Shown here one piece after another: positions 7,140 through 14,724 of a stretch of DNA of 14,813 bases. The translations under genes and the position numbers were made by a program. Location: contig JAEZPW010000305.1 of the NCBI GenBank assembly GCA_023441255.1, positions 1 to 14,813 on the forward strand, in the 5' to 3' direction. The first letter of the stretch is position 1. Each line of letters begins with the position of its first letter. The stretch comes from Acidobacteriota bacterium (lineage in GTDB: Bacteria > Acidobacteriota > Terriglobia > Terriglobales > Acidobacteriaceae). A model generated the notes under the pieces. It saw only the letters and a program-made list of their open reading frames with translations, was not told the DNA's origin and did no database searches.

Positions 7140-8804
7140 CTACTTTCGCCTGTAGACCACGATTGTCGGTTCGCCCTGTGCTGAAAAGCGTGCTATTGCT
7201 TCGAAGCTGGCGGCGTGCTGTCGCGCCACCTCGGCCACTCGGTCATTTCCGGCGGCGACCAGGTAATCTACGTGCGCCGCAGGATCCGCGGCTGCCGCAT
7301 CCCACAGCCTGAAATCGGTTTCGTTGATGGTGCGCTTCAGGGGAATACCCGCGCGCTCGAGCACTCCTACGTAGTAACCGATCTGCATCAGGAACCTGGA
7401 GCTTGCCGGCAGAGATCTCAGATACGCGCCCGCCTCGCGCTCAAGCGATATTCGCTGCGCCGAGTTCTCGGCTGCTTCGTGCAGGCAGACCGGCCCACTC
7501 TTTAACCAAATAGTGCCATAGCTCACGGCGATGAACACCGCTGCCATGGCGGCCACCGCGAAGGAAAACCACCAACGCCGTGCCCGCAAGCAGACGACTC
7601 CGACCGCCACCCCGAGGCTGATCGCGGCCAGCGGCAGCATGTTCAGTCCGTAGCGCACGTTGTAAAACGAGAAAGGCCACCACACGGGCATGAATATCGG
7701 CACGCCGCCGTAGGCGATCGATAAGGCATAGAACGGAAGCGGTATCGACAGGAGTAGCGCCGGCCACAGCGCACGGACAAACACGAGTATCAGGACGGAA
7801 CTGACAAGGGCCAGAACCGGCCACATGTTTTCAATTCGGCGCGGCCACCCGTACCGCGCGCCTCCCCACCCCAGGTTATCGCCGGAGAGGTTCAGCTTCG
7901 CGCACTTCACGTAATACACCGCCGCGGTCTTTACGTCGTGGTATCCGGGATGCGGCGGCGCTCCCCCTTGCATCGATCTCTGCATGATCGCGCGTGCCGA
8001 ATAGGGCCCGGTCATCCACTCCATCGGGTTTCCGTAGTAGAACTTGTTCCAACCCAGCCAAAAAGCCGGCGCCGTGGCGACTATGAGCACGAACCCGAGC
8101 AGCCCTGAACTAGCTGCCGACCTGAAACTCGGCCTGCGTGAGGAAGTCCAGTGCCGTTTCACGACCACAACCACGGCCGCAAACCCGAAGCAAGCTGCCG
8201 CGAACCATCCGTCGTAGCGGGTCAGCATGCAGCAAAACAGCATGACGGCACACCAGCACAGCGATTTGGAACTGGCCTGCTGATCGTCGCTTCCTCGCGC
8301 AAAATCGGCAAAGAACACCACGGCCCAGATGAAGAACGCCAGGTACAGCGACTCGCCCATCGCGGTCGCCTGCATGTAAAGCAGGTTCGGATTCGCGCCG
8401 TATGCAATGGCGCCGGTCCACGCCGCCGCTCGTGCAATACCTTGTCGCGCGCCCGCCCGCAAGAATCCACTTCGCAGTAGCCTGAATATCCCCAGCACGC
8501 CGGCCACGTAACCGGCCATGGAAGGTATCGAGCCGCCCAACCCGGTTCTCCACGCCCAGTCAGATATCACGAACGGCAGCATCAGAATGTGCGGAAGCGG
8601 CAGCCAAACAGTTCCGAGTTGCGAGGGGCCCGAGTGTTGCGAATCGAAAACGCGCCGGGCAATGTTGATGTGAGCGACGGCGTCGCCGTAAAGGAGAATG
8701 GCGTCTTGCCGGTAGTAATAAAGCAGAGTGAGCGCCGACACTGCCGCCGCGATCAGCGCAACCAGCAGGTACTCGCGACGGGTTGTGTCGGGCGTTTCAG
8801 ACAA
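7140..8804 (-). CDS. Polytopic membrane glycosyltransferase, ArnT/PMT-like (GT39/GT83-type)
   Basis: 554 residues with many membrane helices (for example 13-30, 65-82, 92-110, 150-168, 182-195, 201-216, 233-250, 328-345, 350-366, 390-406 and 412-430), then a soluble tail from about 435. After the first helix comes LLYGDAVAHINIARRVFD (37-54), which fits the acidic first-loop motif of GT-C enzymes using polyprenyl-phosphate sugars. MGESLYLAFF (149-158) corresponds to the second-loop 'EPL' region, and RYDGW and NVRYGLNMLPL are also typical. Such enzymes move a sugar from a lipid carrier to a lipid or protein outside the inner membrane; donor and acceptor cannot be told. The start is TTG at 8802-8804, since an in-frame TGA lies only a few codons upstream and no ATG follows in the early part. 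No Shine-Dalgarno is evident. It heads the envelope gene run. Confidence 0.85.
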   Translation of the reverse strand: MSETPDTTRREYLLVALIAAAVSALTLLYYYRQDAILLYGDAVAHINIARRVFDSQHSGPSQLGTVWLPLPHILMLPFVISDWAWRTGLGGSIPSMAGYVAGVLGIFRLLRSGFLRAGARQGIARAAAWTGAIAYGANPNLLYMQATAMGESLYLAFFIWAVVFFADFARGSDDQQASSKSLCWCAVMLFCCMLTRYDGWFAAACFGFAAVVVVVKRHWTSSRRPSFRSAASSGLLGFVLIVATAPAFWLGWNKFYYGNPMEWMTGPYSARAIMQRSMQGGAPPHPGYHDVKTAAVYYVKCAKLNLSGDNLGWGGARYGWPRRIENMWPVLALVSSVLILVFVRALWPALLLSIPLPFYALSIAYGGVPIFMPVWWPFSFYNVRYGLNMLPLAAISLGVAVGVVCLRARRWWFSFAVAAMAAVFIAVSYGTIWLKSGPVCLHEAAENSAQRISLEREAGAYLRSLPASSRFLMQIGYYVGVLERAGIPLKRTINETDFRLWDAAAADPAAHVDYLVAAGNDRVAEVARQHAASFEAIARFSAQGEPTIVVYRRK

Positions 8805-8934
8805 AGTTTTTCGGATTCAAAACGGCACCCGGGTCAACACTGCGTACGCAGGCTCGCCAAAACGCGCTTGTCGGCCAGTTGTCGTTCCGAGCGCAGCGAG
8901 GCACCACTAACTGCAGGCATCACGTCCTCTGCAA
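8805..8934. other. Intergenic spacer with a repeat-like remnant
   Basis: This 130-base gap separates the PfkB kinase stop from the glycosyltransferase start. It holds no ORF of note and no clear terminator. Positions 8881-8901 contain ccgagcgcagcgagg, which resembles a short sequence found scattered in spacers of many bacterial genomes. I recognise it by eye only, so it may be chance. Confidence 0.35.
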
Positions 8935-9858
8935 TCAGCCCAGGTGCGTCAATTCCCGGAACATCTGGAACCGGGCATCAATCTCATCTCGCGTCAGCTC
9001 GGTCAGCCGCTGCGGACCAAACTTCTCGACGGCAAACGATCCCATCACGCCGCCATAGAACATCGCTCGTTTCAGCACTTCGCGATTGATCTCCGCTTGC
9101 GAGGCGATGTAGCCCATGAAACCGCCTGCAAACGAATCGCCTGCCCCGGTCGGATCGACGACTTCTTCAATCGGCAGCGTCGGCGCGCGGAAGGGTCCAT
9201 GGTGTATGCCAAACGCGCCTTCGCGCAGGAAGATCGTCGCGCCATATTCGCCGTGTTTGATCACCAGCGCCTTCGGTCCCATGGCAAGAACCTTCTTCGC
9301 TGCACGCGGCACGCTGCTGTCCAGGGCGATCATCTTGGCCTCGGTATCATTGATGAGCAGGATGTCGATCGACTTCAGGGTGTTCGCCAGGTCCTCGCGC
9401 TTGCCGTTGATCCAGAAGTTCATCGTGTCGCCGCCCACCAGGCGCACGCCGTCCATCTGCTTGCGCACGGCAGTCTGCAGCACCGGATCGATGTTCCCCA
9501 GGAACAGGATGTCGGAATCGCGGTATTCCTGCGGGATCTGTGGATCAAAGCTCTCGAATACATTCAGGTGTGTGAACAGCGTCTTGGCCTCGTTCAGGTT
9601 CTCGCCGTACTCGCCACCCCAGAAGAAGCTCTTGCCATCCTTGCGCTGAATGCCTTTCGTGCAGATGCCCCGCTTCGTGAGGACACTCTCATATTCCGCC
9701 GTGAAGTCGCGGCCGACAACGGCCACGATTCGTACATCCGTGAAGTAGCTGGCTGCCAGCGAAAAGTACGTCGCCGAGCCGCCAATGACCTTGTCGACCT
9801 GCCCGTACTTGGTCTTGATGGCGTCGAACGCGACGGAGCCCACCGCAAGAATGCCCAT
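8935..9858 (-). CDS. PfkB-family carbohydrate/nucleoside kinase
   Basis: 307 residues from the ATG at 9856-9858. The ribokinase-like fold is shown by GILAVGSVAFDAI at the start, IGGSATYFSLAAS (25-37, substrate side), the NDTE motif (170-173, Mg/phosphate binding) and the family signature DPTGAGDSFAGGF (235-247) with catalytic Asp241. It phosphorylates a sugar or nucleoside hydroxyl with ATP; the substrate is not fixed by sequence. The frame extends upstream to 9984, but that part lies inside mtnP and is not PfkB-like. The ATG shares one base with the mtnP stop (TAATG) and follows a G-rich ribosome site (ggcggggg). Tight coupling to mtnP suggests a nucleoside, or ribose derived from one, as substrate: an adenosine-type kinase or a step in methylthioribose handling. 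That is inference. Confidence 0.9.
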   Translation of the reverse strand: MGILAVGSVAFDAIKTKYGQVDKVIGGSATYFSLAASYFTDVRIVAVVGRDFTAEYESVLTKRGICTKGIQRKDGKSFFWGGEYGENLNEAKTLFTHLNVFESFDPQIPQEYRDSDILFLGNIDPVLQTAVRKQMDGVRLVGGDTMNFWINGKREDLANTLKSIDILLINDTEAKMIALDSSVPRAAKKVLAMGPKALVIKHGEYGATIFLREGAFGIHHGPFRAPTLPIEEVVDPTGAGDSFAGGFMGYIASQAEINREVLKRAMFYGGVMGSFAVEKFGPQRLTELTRDEIDARFQMFRELTHLG

Positions 9859-10742
9859 TACGCCCCCGCCTTTCGTTCGCGGAGATACTTGCCCACGAGT
9901 AGTTCCAGCCTTTCGCGTGCTTCTGCGGGAATCGCCTTCGGATCCGTCATGATGGCCGTGGCCAGCGCGGAACCGCAGTTGCACTTGCGCTCTTTCGGCA
10001 CAGCCTTCACGGCCTCGCGTATCACCTTGGCGGCGTTATCGGCGTTCTTGTGCATCACGGCAACAACCTGGTCCACCGTCACGGCCTCGTGATCTTCGTG
10101 CCAGCAGTCGTAGTCCGTCACCATCGCCAGCGAGGCGTAACAGATCTCGACTTCGCGAGCGAGTTTGGCTTCCTGCAGGCCGGTCATCCCGATCACGTCG
10201 AAACCCCAACTCCGGTAGAGGTTGGATTCCGCCTTGGTTGAGAACTGCGGGCCTTCGATGCAGATGTACGTCCCGCCCTTCTTTACGACCACACCCGGCA
10301 CCTTCTTGCACGCCGTCTCGAAAACGTCCGCTACTTCCGCGCACACCGGGTCAGCGAATGCGATGTGCCCGACGATGCCATTGCCAAAGAACGTTGAAAC
10401 CCGCGTCTTCGTGCGATCGTAGAACTGGTCGGGAATAACGAAATCCGTAGGCTTGTGCTCTTCCTTCAGCGAACCGACTGCCGACAGCGACAGTATCCGC
10501 TCGACCCCGAGCTGCTTGAACCCGTGGATATTAGCCCGGAAGTTGAGTTCGTGCGGCAGGACGCGGTGCCCCCGGCCATGTCGCGTTAGAAAGGCGACTT
10601 TGCGGCCTTCAAGTGTACCGAGAACGTATACGTCCGATGGGTCACCAAACGGTGTCGTGAGGCGCACTTCATGTGTTTCGGTCAGCCCCGGCATGCTGTA
10701 AAGGCCGCTGCCGCCGATAATCCCGATTTCAGCTTGTGGCAA
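9858..10742 (-). CDS. mtnP: S-methyl-5'-thioadenosine phosphorylase
   Basis: Splits methylthioadenosine with phosphate into adenine and 5-methylthioribose 1-phosphate, clearing a polyamine/SAM by-product and feeding methionine salvage. The 294 residues match the trimeric purine phosphorylase family: GIIGGSGLY (6-14), RHGRGHRVLPHELNFRANI (54-72, phosphate/substrate), GGTYICIEGPQFSTKAES (156-173), DVIGMT and EICYASLAMVTDYDCWH (199-215). The TDYDCW aspartates indicate an adenine-type base, so MTAP rather than guanosine/inosine phosphorylase. I place the start at TTG 10740-10742, six bases after a TGAGGAGA Shine-Dalgarno. The further-upstream TTG at 10757 is part of that ribosome site and so is unlikely. 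A TATAAT box lies about 30 bases upstream. It is followed by the PfkB kinase with a one-base overlap. Confidence 0.96.
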   Translation of the reverse strand: MPQAEIGIIGGSGLYSMPGLTETHEVRLTTPFGDPSDVYVLGTLEGRKVAFLTRHGRGHRVLPHELNFRANIHGFKQLGVERILSLSAVGSLKEEHKPTDFVIPDQFYDRTKTRVSTFFGNGIVGHIAFADPVCAEVADVFETACKKVPGVVVKKGGTYICIEGPQFSTKAESNLYRSWGFDVIGMTGLQEAKLAREVEICYASLAMVTDYDCWHEDHEAVTVDQVVAVMHKNADNAAKVIREAVKAVPKERKCNCGSALATAIMTDPKAIPAEARERLELLVGKYLRERKAGA

Positions 10743-10748
10743 TGCTGG

Positions 10749-10756
10749 TCTCCTCA
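10749..10756 (-). promoter_or_regulatory. Strong Shine-Dalgarno that fixes the TTG start of mtnP
   Basis: On the minus strand this reads TGAGGAGA, with six bases to the TTG at 10742. It is the best ribosome site in the window and decides between two possible TTG starts. Confidence 0.8.
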
Positions 10757-10771
10757 AATGGGTGAAAGCGG

Positions 10772-10777
10772 ATTATA
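10772..10777 (-). promoter_or_regulatory. Candidate -10 box for the mtnP-pfkB operon
   Basis: A perfect TATAAT on the minus strand lies 30 bases upstream of the mtnP start, just ahead of its ribosome site. No good -35 hexamer is found 16-18 bases further up, so the promoter call rests on the -10 alone and on the position at the head of the gene pair. Confidence 0.5.
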
Positions 10778-10942
10778 CAAAACGGCTGTGGGCCCTTCGC
10801 TTTGAACTGGCCCGGCATGGCGCTCTTACGCTCGCTTCGTGGCCTTCCCCATTTGCTTACAGCTGAAGGCTTACGGCTTGCAACTCTAATTCGAAAAACG
10901 AAGGACCACTCTGGGCGGCATTATTAATTTCTCAACGAGAGA
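10778..10942. other. Intergenic region between the metalloprotease and mtnP
   Basis: No ORF, RNA gene or convincing terminator is seen. GCTTAC occurs twice, 14 bases apart (10855-10860 and 10869-10874), in a stretch of short related words (agctgaag, ggcttgc). This looks like degenerate spacer repeat. The weak TCTC-gtt-GAGA hairpin just after the metalloprotease stop has only four pairs and no T-run. Confidence 0.4.
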
Positions 10943-12502
10943 TCACTGGGCCTTACTCGCAAACACCGCCTGCCGCAAACGCTCCGCCGCGTCTGGATCG
11001 AAACCCTCCACGATGAGTACCTCGTCTCCCTGCGTTTCGATCGCGACGCTTCCCTGCGACGTCGACCACGTATGTCTCCCGCTCAAACGTTTCGCCAGGT
11101 CCACCTTGACCGTCGCTCCCAGTCCAGGCACATCCTTGGTGTCAGCACCCGCTGCGGCCGCCGCGCCAGCAGCCACTCCCATTTCCGACAGCTTCCCGTA
11201 GCGTTTCGGCAGGTATTCGGCGTATAGACCGGCAAACTGGTCCGCTGAATCCGCGTCAGCCCACTTCGACACATAGACCAGCGCGAGCGATGACGCCGGC
11301 ACAGCCTCGCTACCCTTGTTCGTCTTCACCGTCCCGGGCTTCAGCGCGGCGTAATAATACCCGCCACGCCACTTCGGGCTCATCGAATCCGCCACCCTCT
11401 GCCCGGCATACTGCTTTGCCAGGAGCCACACGTCGAACTGGCCCATAACCGAAAGGTCGTACTTCTCATAATCTTTGCCGGCGGCCGACTCGAACGGGGG
11501 CACGGGCAAAAGCGGAACCGCCTGATTGTTGACGTACGAGGCGGGGTTCATGATCTGGTGTGTATCCCGCGGCGGATTAATAAAGGCACCCGCGAACGCC
11601 GCCTGCTTACCTTTCGTGTCCAGCACGTCGCGCTCGAACCGCAGACCGAACTGATACGGGAAAACCAGCAGCGCCTTCAGGAACATCGGCGCCTGCGTAT
11701 ACAGGGGCGTCTGTCCCGAGGTCTCCATGCCGGCGATCACGGCATCGGCGATAGCAGGGTTGGTCGAAACCGACTGCCCGGTTCCGGCAAGCATGTAGTC
11801 CACCAGCGACACCATCGCCTGCCCTTCCGACACGGCCTGCCGCGCGGCCAGTCGTTCGTCTTCCATCAGGTTATCCGGTGTTCCCGGTTTGCCGCCGCGC
11901 GCGCTCTTGATCCATTTCTCCAGGTTGAAGTTCTGGTCCTGCAGCGCGTGCGTCAGTTCGTGGGCCAATACCGGCTTCTGCGCCTCGGCCTCTACCCAGT
12001 CCAACAGATAAACCGTCTTGTCTTTTGTGTTGTAGAACCCTGCCACCTGTTCCTTCAGCAGTCCGACCAGAAACGTTTTGAGATCGAAGTTCTCGGGGAG
12101 GAACCCGAATTTCTTCAGCACAACTTCCGACCGCTGAAGACGTTTGGAATCCTCGTCGTCCTTCATTCGGTCTTCAATGAACTTCTGCACTTCCTCTCGG
12201 CTGGCCAGCTTGCGCTTCACGGAATGCTTGATCGGCAGACCGGTGTCCCTGCTCACGAACTGCAGAATTTCGTCAACGGAACGGAAGAGCGCCTGAGCTT
12301 CCTGCGGAGATATCTTCTTCTCCGGCTCCGTGTTCTTTGGCGCCGGAACCGGTTCGGGTGCCTGCGCGTTCGGCGATGCCGGAGACGTGCCCGGACCCGG
12401 CGAGACTTCTGTCGACGGTTGCTGTCCAAACGCGGCGACGGCAAGCAATACGACCCACAGCAGGGCCAAAACGTGCACAGTCAGGCGGCGATCTGTATTC
12501 AT
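10943..12502 (-). CDS. Secreted zinc metalloprotease-like protein with HELTH motif, function unassigned
   Basis: 519 residues from the ATG at 12500-12502. The N-terminus MNTDRR plus a hydrophobic run ending AAFG-QQ (cleavage near residue 26) is a clear signal peptide. A Pro/Ala/Glu-rich linker follows to about residue 62. The middle holds EQVAGFYNTKDKTVYLLDW (151-169) and then HELTH (181-185) in AHELTHALQDQNF. SEGQAMVSLVDYML further on gives Glu226 as a likely third zinc ligand, an arrangement like gluzincins. The C-terminal part shows no family I can name. The frame could begin further up at a TTG (12535), but that only adds residues ahead of the signal peptide. It sits alone, divergent from uvrC and 200 bases from mtnP, with no operon clue. 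The catalytic class follows from the motif; the substrate is unknown. Confidence 0.85.
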   Translation of the reverse strand: MNTDRRLTVHVLALLWVVLLAVAAFGQQPSTEVSPGPGTSPASPNAQAPEPVPAPKNTEPEKKISPQEAQALFRSVDEILQFVSRDTGLPIKHSVKRKLASREEVQKFIEDRMKDDEDSKRLQRSEVVLKKFGFLPENFDLKTFLVGLLKEQVAGFYNTKDKTVYLLDWVEAEAQKPVLAHELTHALQDQNFNLEKWIKSARGGKPGTPDNLMEDERLAARQAVSEGQAMVSLVDYMLAGTGQSVSTNPAIADAVIAGMETSGQTPLYTQAPMFLKALLVFPYQFGLRFERDVLDTKGKQAAFAGAFINPPRDTHQIMNPASYVNNQAVPLLPVPPFESAAGKDYEKYDLSVMGQFDVWLLAKQYAGQRVADSMSPKWRGGYYYAALKPGTVKTNKGSEAVPASSLALVYVSKWADADSADQFAGLYAEYLPKRYGKLSEMGVAAGAAAAAGADTKDVPGLGATVKVDLAKRLSGRHTWSTSQGSVAIETQGDEVLIVEGFDPDAAERLRQAVFASKAQ

Positions 12503-12672
12503 CTGGTTCTTCAATGGGACCTGTGGCAGCCTCAAGCCGCCTCTATAAGTGTATGATGCAGCGCTGCTGGCCGGGCGCTAAATCGTCGGCGGCCCACACA
12601 CCGCGGTTTTCGTCGTGTGGGTGAGACAGAGGCCGCTTGCCCCCTCTGCTAACATAAAAGTAACCGCCTGCG
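12503..12672. other. Divergent intergenic region between the metalloprotease gene and uvrC
   Basis: This 170-base region must hold the promoters of both flanking genes. A TATGAT at 12552-12557 (plus) and a TATAGA at 12542-12547 (minus strand) are possible -10 boxes, but neither has a recognisable -35. The part nearer uvrC carries two inverted repeats at 12593-12621 and 12627-12648. No ORF is supported here. Confidence 0.4.
12593..12621. repeat. Inverted repeat upstream of uvrC
   Basis: CCCACAC (12593-12599) and GTGTGGG (12615-12621) form a perfect 7-base stem with a 15-base spacer. A second short pair, CAGAGG (12627-12632) with CCTCTG (12643-12648), follows directly. They could be an operator, a leader hairpin of uvrC or a dispersed palindromic repeat. 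There is no T-run, so a terminator is unlikely. Confidence 0.5.
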
Positions 12673-14661
12673 ATGGACCTCCACGAGAAAATACGCACCC
12701 TTCCGACGAACCCCGGCGTGTACCTATATAAGAACGCCGAAGGCGAGGTAATCTACGTCGGCAAGGCCAAGAACCTGCGGGCGCGGGTACGTAACTACTT
12801 CGTCGAGGGCGCCACCGAAGACGCCAAGACCGGCTCACTCCTGCGCGAGGCCGTCGATCTCGACTACATCGTCGTCGACAACGAAAAAGAGGCGCTAGCG
12901 CTCGAAAATAACCTGATCAAGCAGAAGAAGCCTCGCTTCAACATCCTTCTGCGCGACGACAAGACCTATCCCTACGTGAAGCTCACGCTCGGTGAGCGCT
13001 TTCCGCGCGTCTACGTCACCCGCCGCCTCAAGAAAGACGGAAGCGCCTACTACGGACCGTATCTGCCGGCGTCACTCGCCTATCGGGTAGTCGAGGTCAT
13101 TCACCGGCACTTCCTGATCCCGAGCTGCAAAATCGACCTGCGCCGCTACCACCCGCGCCCGTGCCTTCAGTATTACATCGGACGCTGTCTGGGCCCGTGT
13201 GTCGAAACGCTGACCACGCCCGACAAGTACGCCGAGGCCGTTCGCGACGTGAAGCTCTTCCTCGAAGGCCATCAGCAGGAACTTACGAAGTCACTCACCG
13301 ACCGCATGATGCGCGCCGCCGAGGCCGAGCAGTACGAACTCGCCGCCAAGTACCGCGACCTGACTTCGACGGTTGAGCAACTTGCCGACAAGCAGCGCAT
13401 GGCCGCCGTCGACGGTGACGACGCCGACGTCTTCGGCTACCACTACGAAAATGGCATGATTGCCGTCAATCTCTTTCACATGCGAGGAGGCCGCGTCGTA
13501 GACCGCCGCGAGTTCTTCTGGGAAGACCTGCCGGAGATCGAAGTGCCGCCACCGATCGACCTAGCACCGCCGTCCTCGGCCGCGGGCCCCGATTTCAGCC
13601 CCGAAGAAGCATCACACGATACCGAAGAGCCTAGCCCCGAAGGGGCGTCAGAAAATAGCCCCGGACGTAAGTCCGGGTTAGGCACGCAAAACACCCGCGA
13701 GTCCCGTAGGGACGACAGAGACCACTTTCACCCGGGCGCCTTCTTCTCCGCCCTGCTGAAGCAGGTATACCTCGACCAGCTTTACATCCCGCACACGATC
13801 TACGTTCCTGTCGACTTTGAAGAGCGCGAGATTATGCAAGAACTGCTGTCGGAAAAGGGGCGGAAGGTAAACATCGTTGTCCCCCAACGCGGCGAAAAGC
13901 GCTCCCTCGTGGACCTTGCGGCCAAGAACGCCAAGCAGTCCTACGACCAGCGTTTCCGCGTGCTCAAGCCCACCGGCAAGATCATCGCCGAGGCTCTCGA
14001 AGACGCGCTCACGCTGCCGTCCACGCCGCGTCGCATCGAGTGCTTCGACATCTCGCACATCCAGGGCGCCGAGACCGTCGCCTCCATGGTTGTGTGGGAA
14101 GACGGCCGCATGAACAAGAACGCCTACCGCAAGTTCATCATCAAGACTGTCGAGGGCGTGGACGACTTCGCCTCCATGCGCGAGGTCATCACCCGGCGCT
14201 ACAAGCGCGTGCTCGAAGAGAAGCAGAACATGCCTGGGCTCATCCTGATCGACGGCGGTATCGGACAACTGCACGCCGCGGCCGAGGCGCTTGAGTCGCT
14301 CGGCGTCACCGACCAGCCGTTGGCCTCCATCGCCAAGCGTGAGGAGATCATCTACGTCTTCGGCCAGGAAGACGACCCGGTGGTGCTCGACCACCACAAC
14401 CCGGTGCTGCACCTCGTCCAGATGATCCGCGACGAAGCCCACCGCTTCGCCATCGCCTTCCACCGCAAGCGGCGCGAGATCCGCGACCGCTCCAGCGAAC
14501 TGCTGGAAATCCCCGGCATCGGCGAGACCACCATGCGCCGACTGCTCCAGCACTTCGGCTCACTCCAATCCATCCGCAAGGCCGACGCCGCAGCGCTCAC
14601 CGCGGTCGTCAACAGCCGCCAGGCGGAAGCGATATTGGAGTACTTCAAGGTGAGTACCTAG
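12673..14661 (+). CDS. uvrC: Excinuclease ABC subunit C
   Basis: UvrC makes the two incisions around a DNA lesion in nucleotide excision repair with UvrA and UvrB. The 662 residues show the GIY-YIG nuclease (PGVYLYK, IYVGKAKNLRARVRNYF, Glu78). Four cysteines at 152, 164, 172 and 176 have spacing that fits the iron-sulfur site described for UvrC. Then come the UVR helix pair that binds UvrB (about 203-238), the RNase H-like nuclease with Asp459 (FDISH), Asp527 (LIDGG) and His590 (DEAHRF), and C-terminal helix-hairpin-helix motifs (LLEIPGIGETTMRRLLQHFG). It is longer than the usual 560-620 residues because of a Pro/acidic insert at about 286-354, part of which is repeat-like DNA. The ATG at 12673 fits the family N-terminus; no clear Shine-Dalgarno precedes it. 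The last residues VST and the stop lie in a tandem heptamer repeat. Confidence 0.97.
   Translation: MDLHEKIRTLPTNPGVYLYKNAEGEVIYVGKAKNLRARVRNYFVEGATEDAKTGSLLREAVDLDYIVVDNEKEALALENNLIKQKKPRFNILLRDDKTYPYVKLTLGERFPRVYVTRRLKKDGSAYYGPYLPASLAYRVVEVIHRHFLIPSCKIDLRRYHPRPCLQYYIGRCLGPCVETLTTPDKYAEAVRDVKLFLEGHQQELTKSLTDRMMRAAEAEQYELAAKYRDLTSTVEQLADKQRMAAVDGDDADVFGYHYENGMIAVNLFHMRGGRVVDRREFFWEDLPEIEVPPPIDLAPPSSAAGPDFSPEEASHDTEEPSPEGASENSPGRKSGLGTQNTRESRRDDRDHFHPGAFFSALLKQVYLDQLYIPHTIYVPVDFEEREIMQELLSEKGRKVNIVVPQRGEKRSLVDLAAKNAKQSYDQRFRVLKPTGKIIAEALEDALTLPSTPRRIECFDISHIQGAETVASMVVWEDGRMNKNAYRKFIIKTVEGVDDFASMREVITRRYKRVLEEKQNMPGLILIDGGIGQLHAAAEALESLGVTDQPLASIAKREEIIYVFGQEDDPVVLDHHNPVLHLVQMIRDEAHRFAIAFHRKRREIRDRSSELLEIPGIGETTMRRLLQHFGSLQSIRKADAAALTAVVNSRQAEAILEYFKVST
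13634..13713 (+). repeat. Cluster of three short perfect palindromes inside uvrC, translated in frame
   Basis: Three hairpin-forming units occur within 80 bases: GCCCC-gaa-GGGGC (13634-13646), CCCGGAC-gtaa-GTCCGGG (13660-13677) and GTCCC-gta-GGGAC (13701-13713). They encode the linker words SPEGAS, SPGRKSG and ESRRDD, with low-complexity composition unlike the rest of UvrC. The shape resembles REP-type palindromes normally found between genes, recalled by eye for Acidobacteriota spacers. The pairings are seen directly; origin as an inserted repeat is inference. Confidence 0.65.
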
Positions 14662-14700
14662 TACCGAGTACCGAGTACCTAGTACCTAGTACCTAGTTTT
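14652..14700 (+). repeat. Tandem heptamer repeat (K-AGTACC) overlapping the uvrC stop
   Basis: Six consecutive 7-base units of (G/T)AGTACC run from 14652 to 14693, followed by a degenerate unit tagtttt. The uvrC stop TAG (14659-14661) is formed by the second unit. A reverse-complement copy, GGTACTC, at 14702-14708 can pair with any of the three GAGTACC units, or the last AGTACC can fold back with an 8-base loop. That makes a weak hairpin possible just after the gene. Confidence 0.85.
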
Positions 14701-14724
14701 CGGTACTCAGTTTTCAGTACTCCG

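Noticed and set aside
9859..9984. Longer N-terminus for the PfkB kinase starting at 9984
   Set aside because: It lies within the conserved end of mtnP, and the kinase homology begins exactly at the ATG at 9858.
8944..10092. 382-codon plus-strand frame across the kinase and mtnP
   Set aside because: It spans two well-supported minus-strand genes and shows no domain of its own. It is explained by codon bias.
10920..10945. Terminator after the metalloprotease gene
   Set aside because: Only a four-pair TCTC/GAGA stem and no T-run.
11558..12556. 332-codon plus-strand frame over the metalloprotease gene
   Set aside because: Arg/Gln/Leu-rich shadow frame with no domain; the opposite strand has a signal peptide and HELTH motif.
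13678..14553. 291-codon minus-strand frame inside uvrC
   Set aside because: Asp/Val/Leu/His-rich composition typical of the antisense of a GC-biased gene; uvrC is certain here.
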